Positions 55,569 through 55,675 of a DNA stretch of 55,675 nucleotides are shown here, in pieces. The stretch comes from Lentisphaerae bacterium GWF2_45_14. GTDB lineage: Bacteria > Verrucomicrobiota > Lentisphaeria > Victivallales > GWF2-45-14. Position numbers and translations under genes: made by a program. Under the pieces are notes generated by a model. That model was given only the letters and a program-made list of their open reading frames with translations, did no database searches and was not told the origin of the DNA. How positions within the stretch are numbered: the first letter of the stretch is position 1; the number at the start of each line of letters is the position of its first letter. The stretch spans positions 1 through 55,675 of the forward strand of contig MHBG01000096.1 of NCBI GenBank assembly GCA_001804785.1, read 5' to 3'.

Positions 55569-55675
55569 TATATCCGTGGGGTAATTAACTTTATTTTTTA
55601 CCGGAATTGTAATGCGATGATGCCGCCAAAAGTCATTTTGGTACGACAAACTCAATAAACTCTAATATCTATTAG

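Noticed and set aside
1-55675. CRISPR array, tRNA or rRNA genes
   Set aside because: No regularly spaced repeats, cloverleaf-like stretches or rRNA-like sequence were noticed by eye; no covariance search was possible.

Overview
The window looks like one large glycan-biosynthesis and modification island from a Gram-negative-type bacterium, followed by a short, probably unrelated carbohydrate-responsive unit. The lineage cannot be fixed from the sequence. The pairing of a GntR-type regulator carrying a LacI-like sensor with a DUF5107/TPR protein, next to a very large glycosylation locus, is the kind of content seen in PVC-type bacteria (for example Lentisphaerota). That is inference only. By eye, the 29-42 kb part looks richer in A+T than the 15-25 kb part, so the island may be a mosaic.

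Layout. (i) About 139-25096, all minus strand, tightly packed with many overlapping stop/start codons. Read in the direction of transcription it runs: a 1196-residue CgeB-like glycosyltransferase with helical repeats; a sulfotransferase/glycosyltransferase fusion; the CDP-sugar set rfbF-rfbG, an rmlC-like epimerase and an NAD-dependent reductase/epimerase; a GT4 glycosyltransferase; an FkbM methyltransferase; three tandem radical SAM/SPASM paralogues; a GT2 glycosyltransferase carrying three copies of a Rossmann-like module; two more FkbM methyltransferases; a coupled set of radical SAM/SPASM protein, duplicated TIGR04076-like protein, divergent PurH homologue and iron-type alcohol dehydrogenase; and a second GT2 with a single copy of the Rossmann module. 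(ii) 25097-25306 is a divergent promoter region. (iii) 25307-51291, all plus strand: GT4; an HddC-like nucleotidyltransferase, GmhA-like SIS isomerase and NAD-dependent dehydratase; radical SAM; SAM methyltransferase; a TPP-dependent E1 alpha/beta pair without E2/E3; a B12-type radical SAM; a C-methyltransferase; an SDR; an FkbM methyltransferase; a split transketolase pair; radical SAM; epimerase; radical SAM; an alcohol dehydrogenase; a domain-swapped HldE-like protein; an unrecognised membrane-anchored protein; GT4; a sugar amidotransferase; a second B12-type radical SAM; and a GT-B glycosyltransferase. (iv) 51318-55508, minus strand: a GntR-type regulator with a textbook promoter, then a DUF5107/TPR protein.

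How it may work together. CDP-6-deoxyhexose enzymes and heptose-type activation enzymes would supply nucleotide sugars. The TPP enzymes could add two-carbon branches. FkbM and C-methyltransferases, one sulfotransferase and nine radical SAM enzymes could decorate the sugars, and at least seven glycosyltransferases could assemble them. I see no flippase, polymerase, ligase or ABC exporter in the window, so the product may be built on a cytoplasmic acceptor, or the export genes may lie outside.

Most novel-looking points: the coupled radical SAM/TIGR04076x2/PurH-like/Fe-ADH set, the nine radical SAM enzymes, the GT2 with a triplicated Rossmann module, and the HldE-like protein with reversed domain order.
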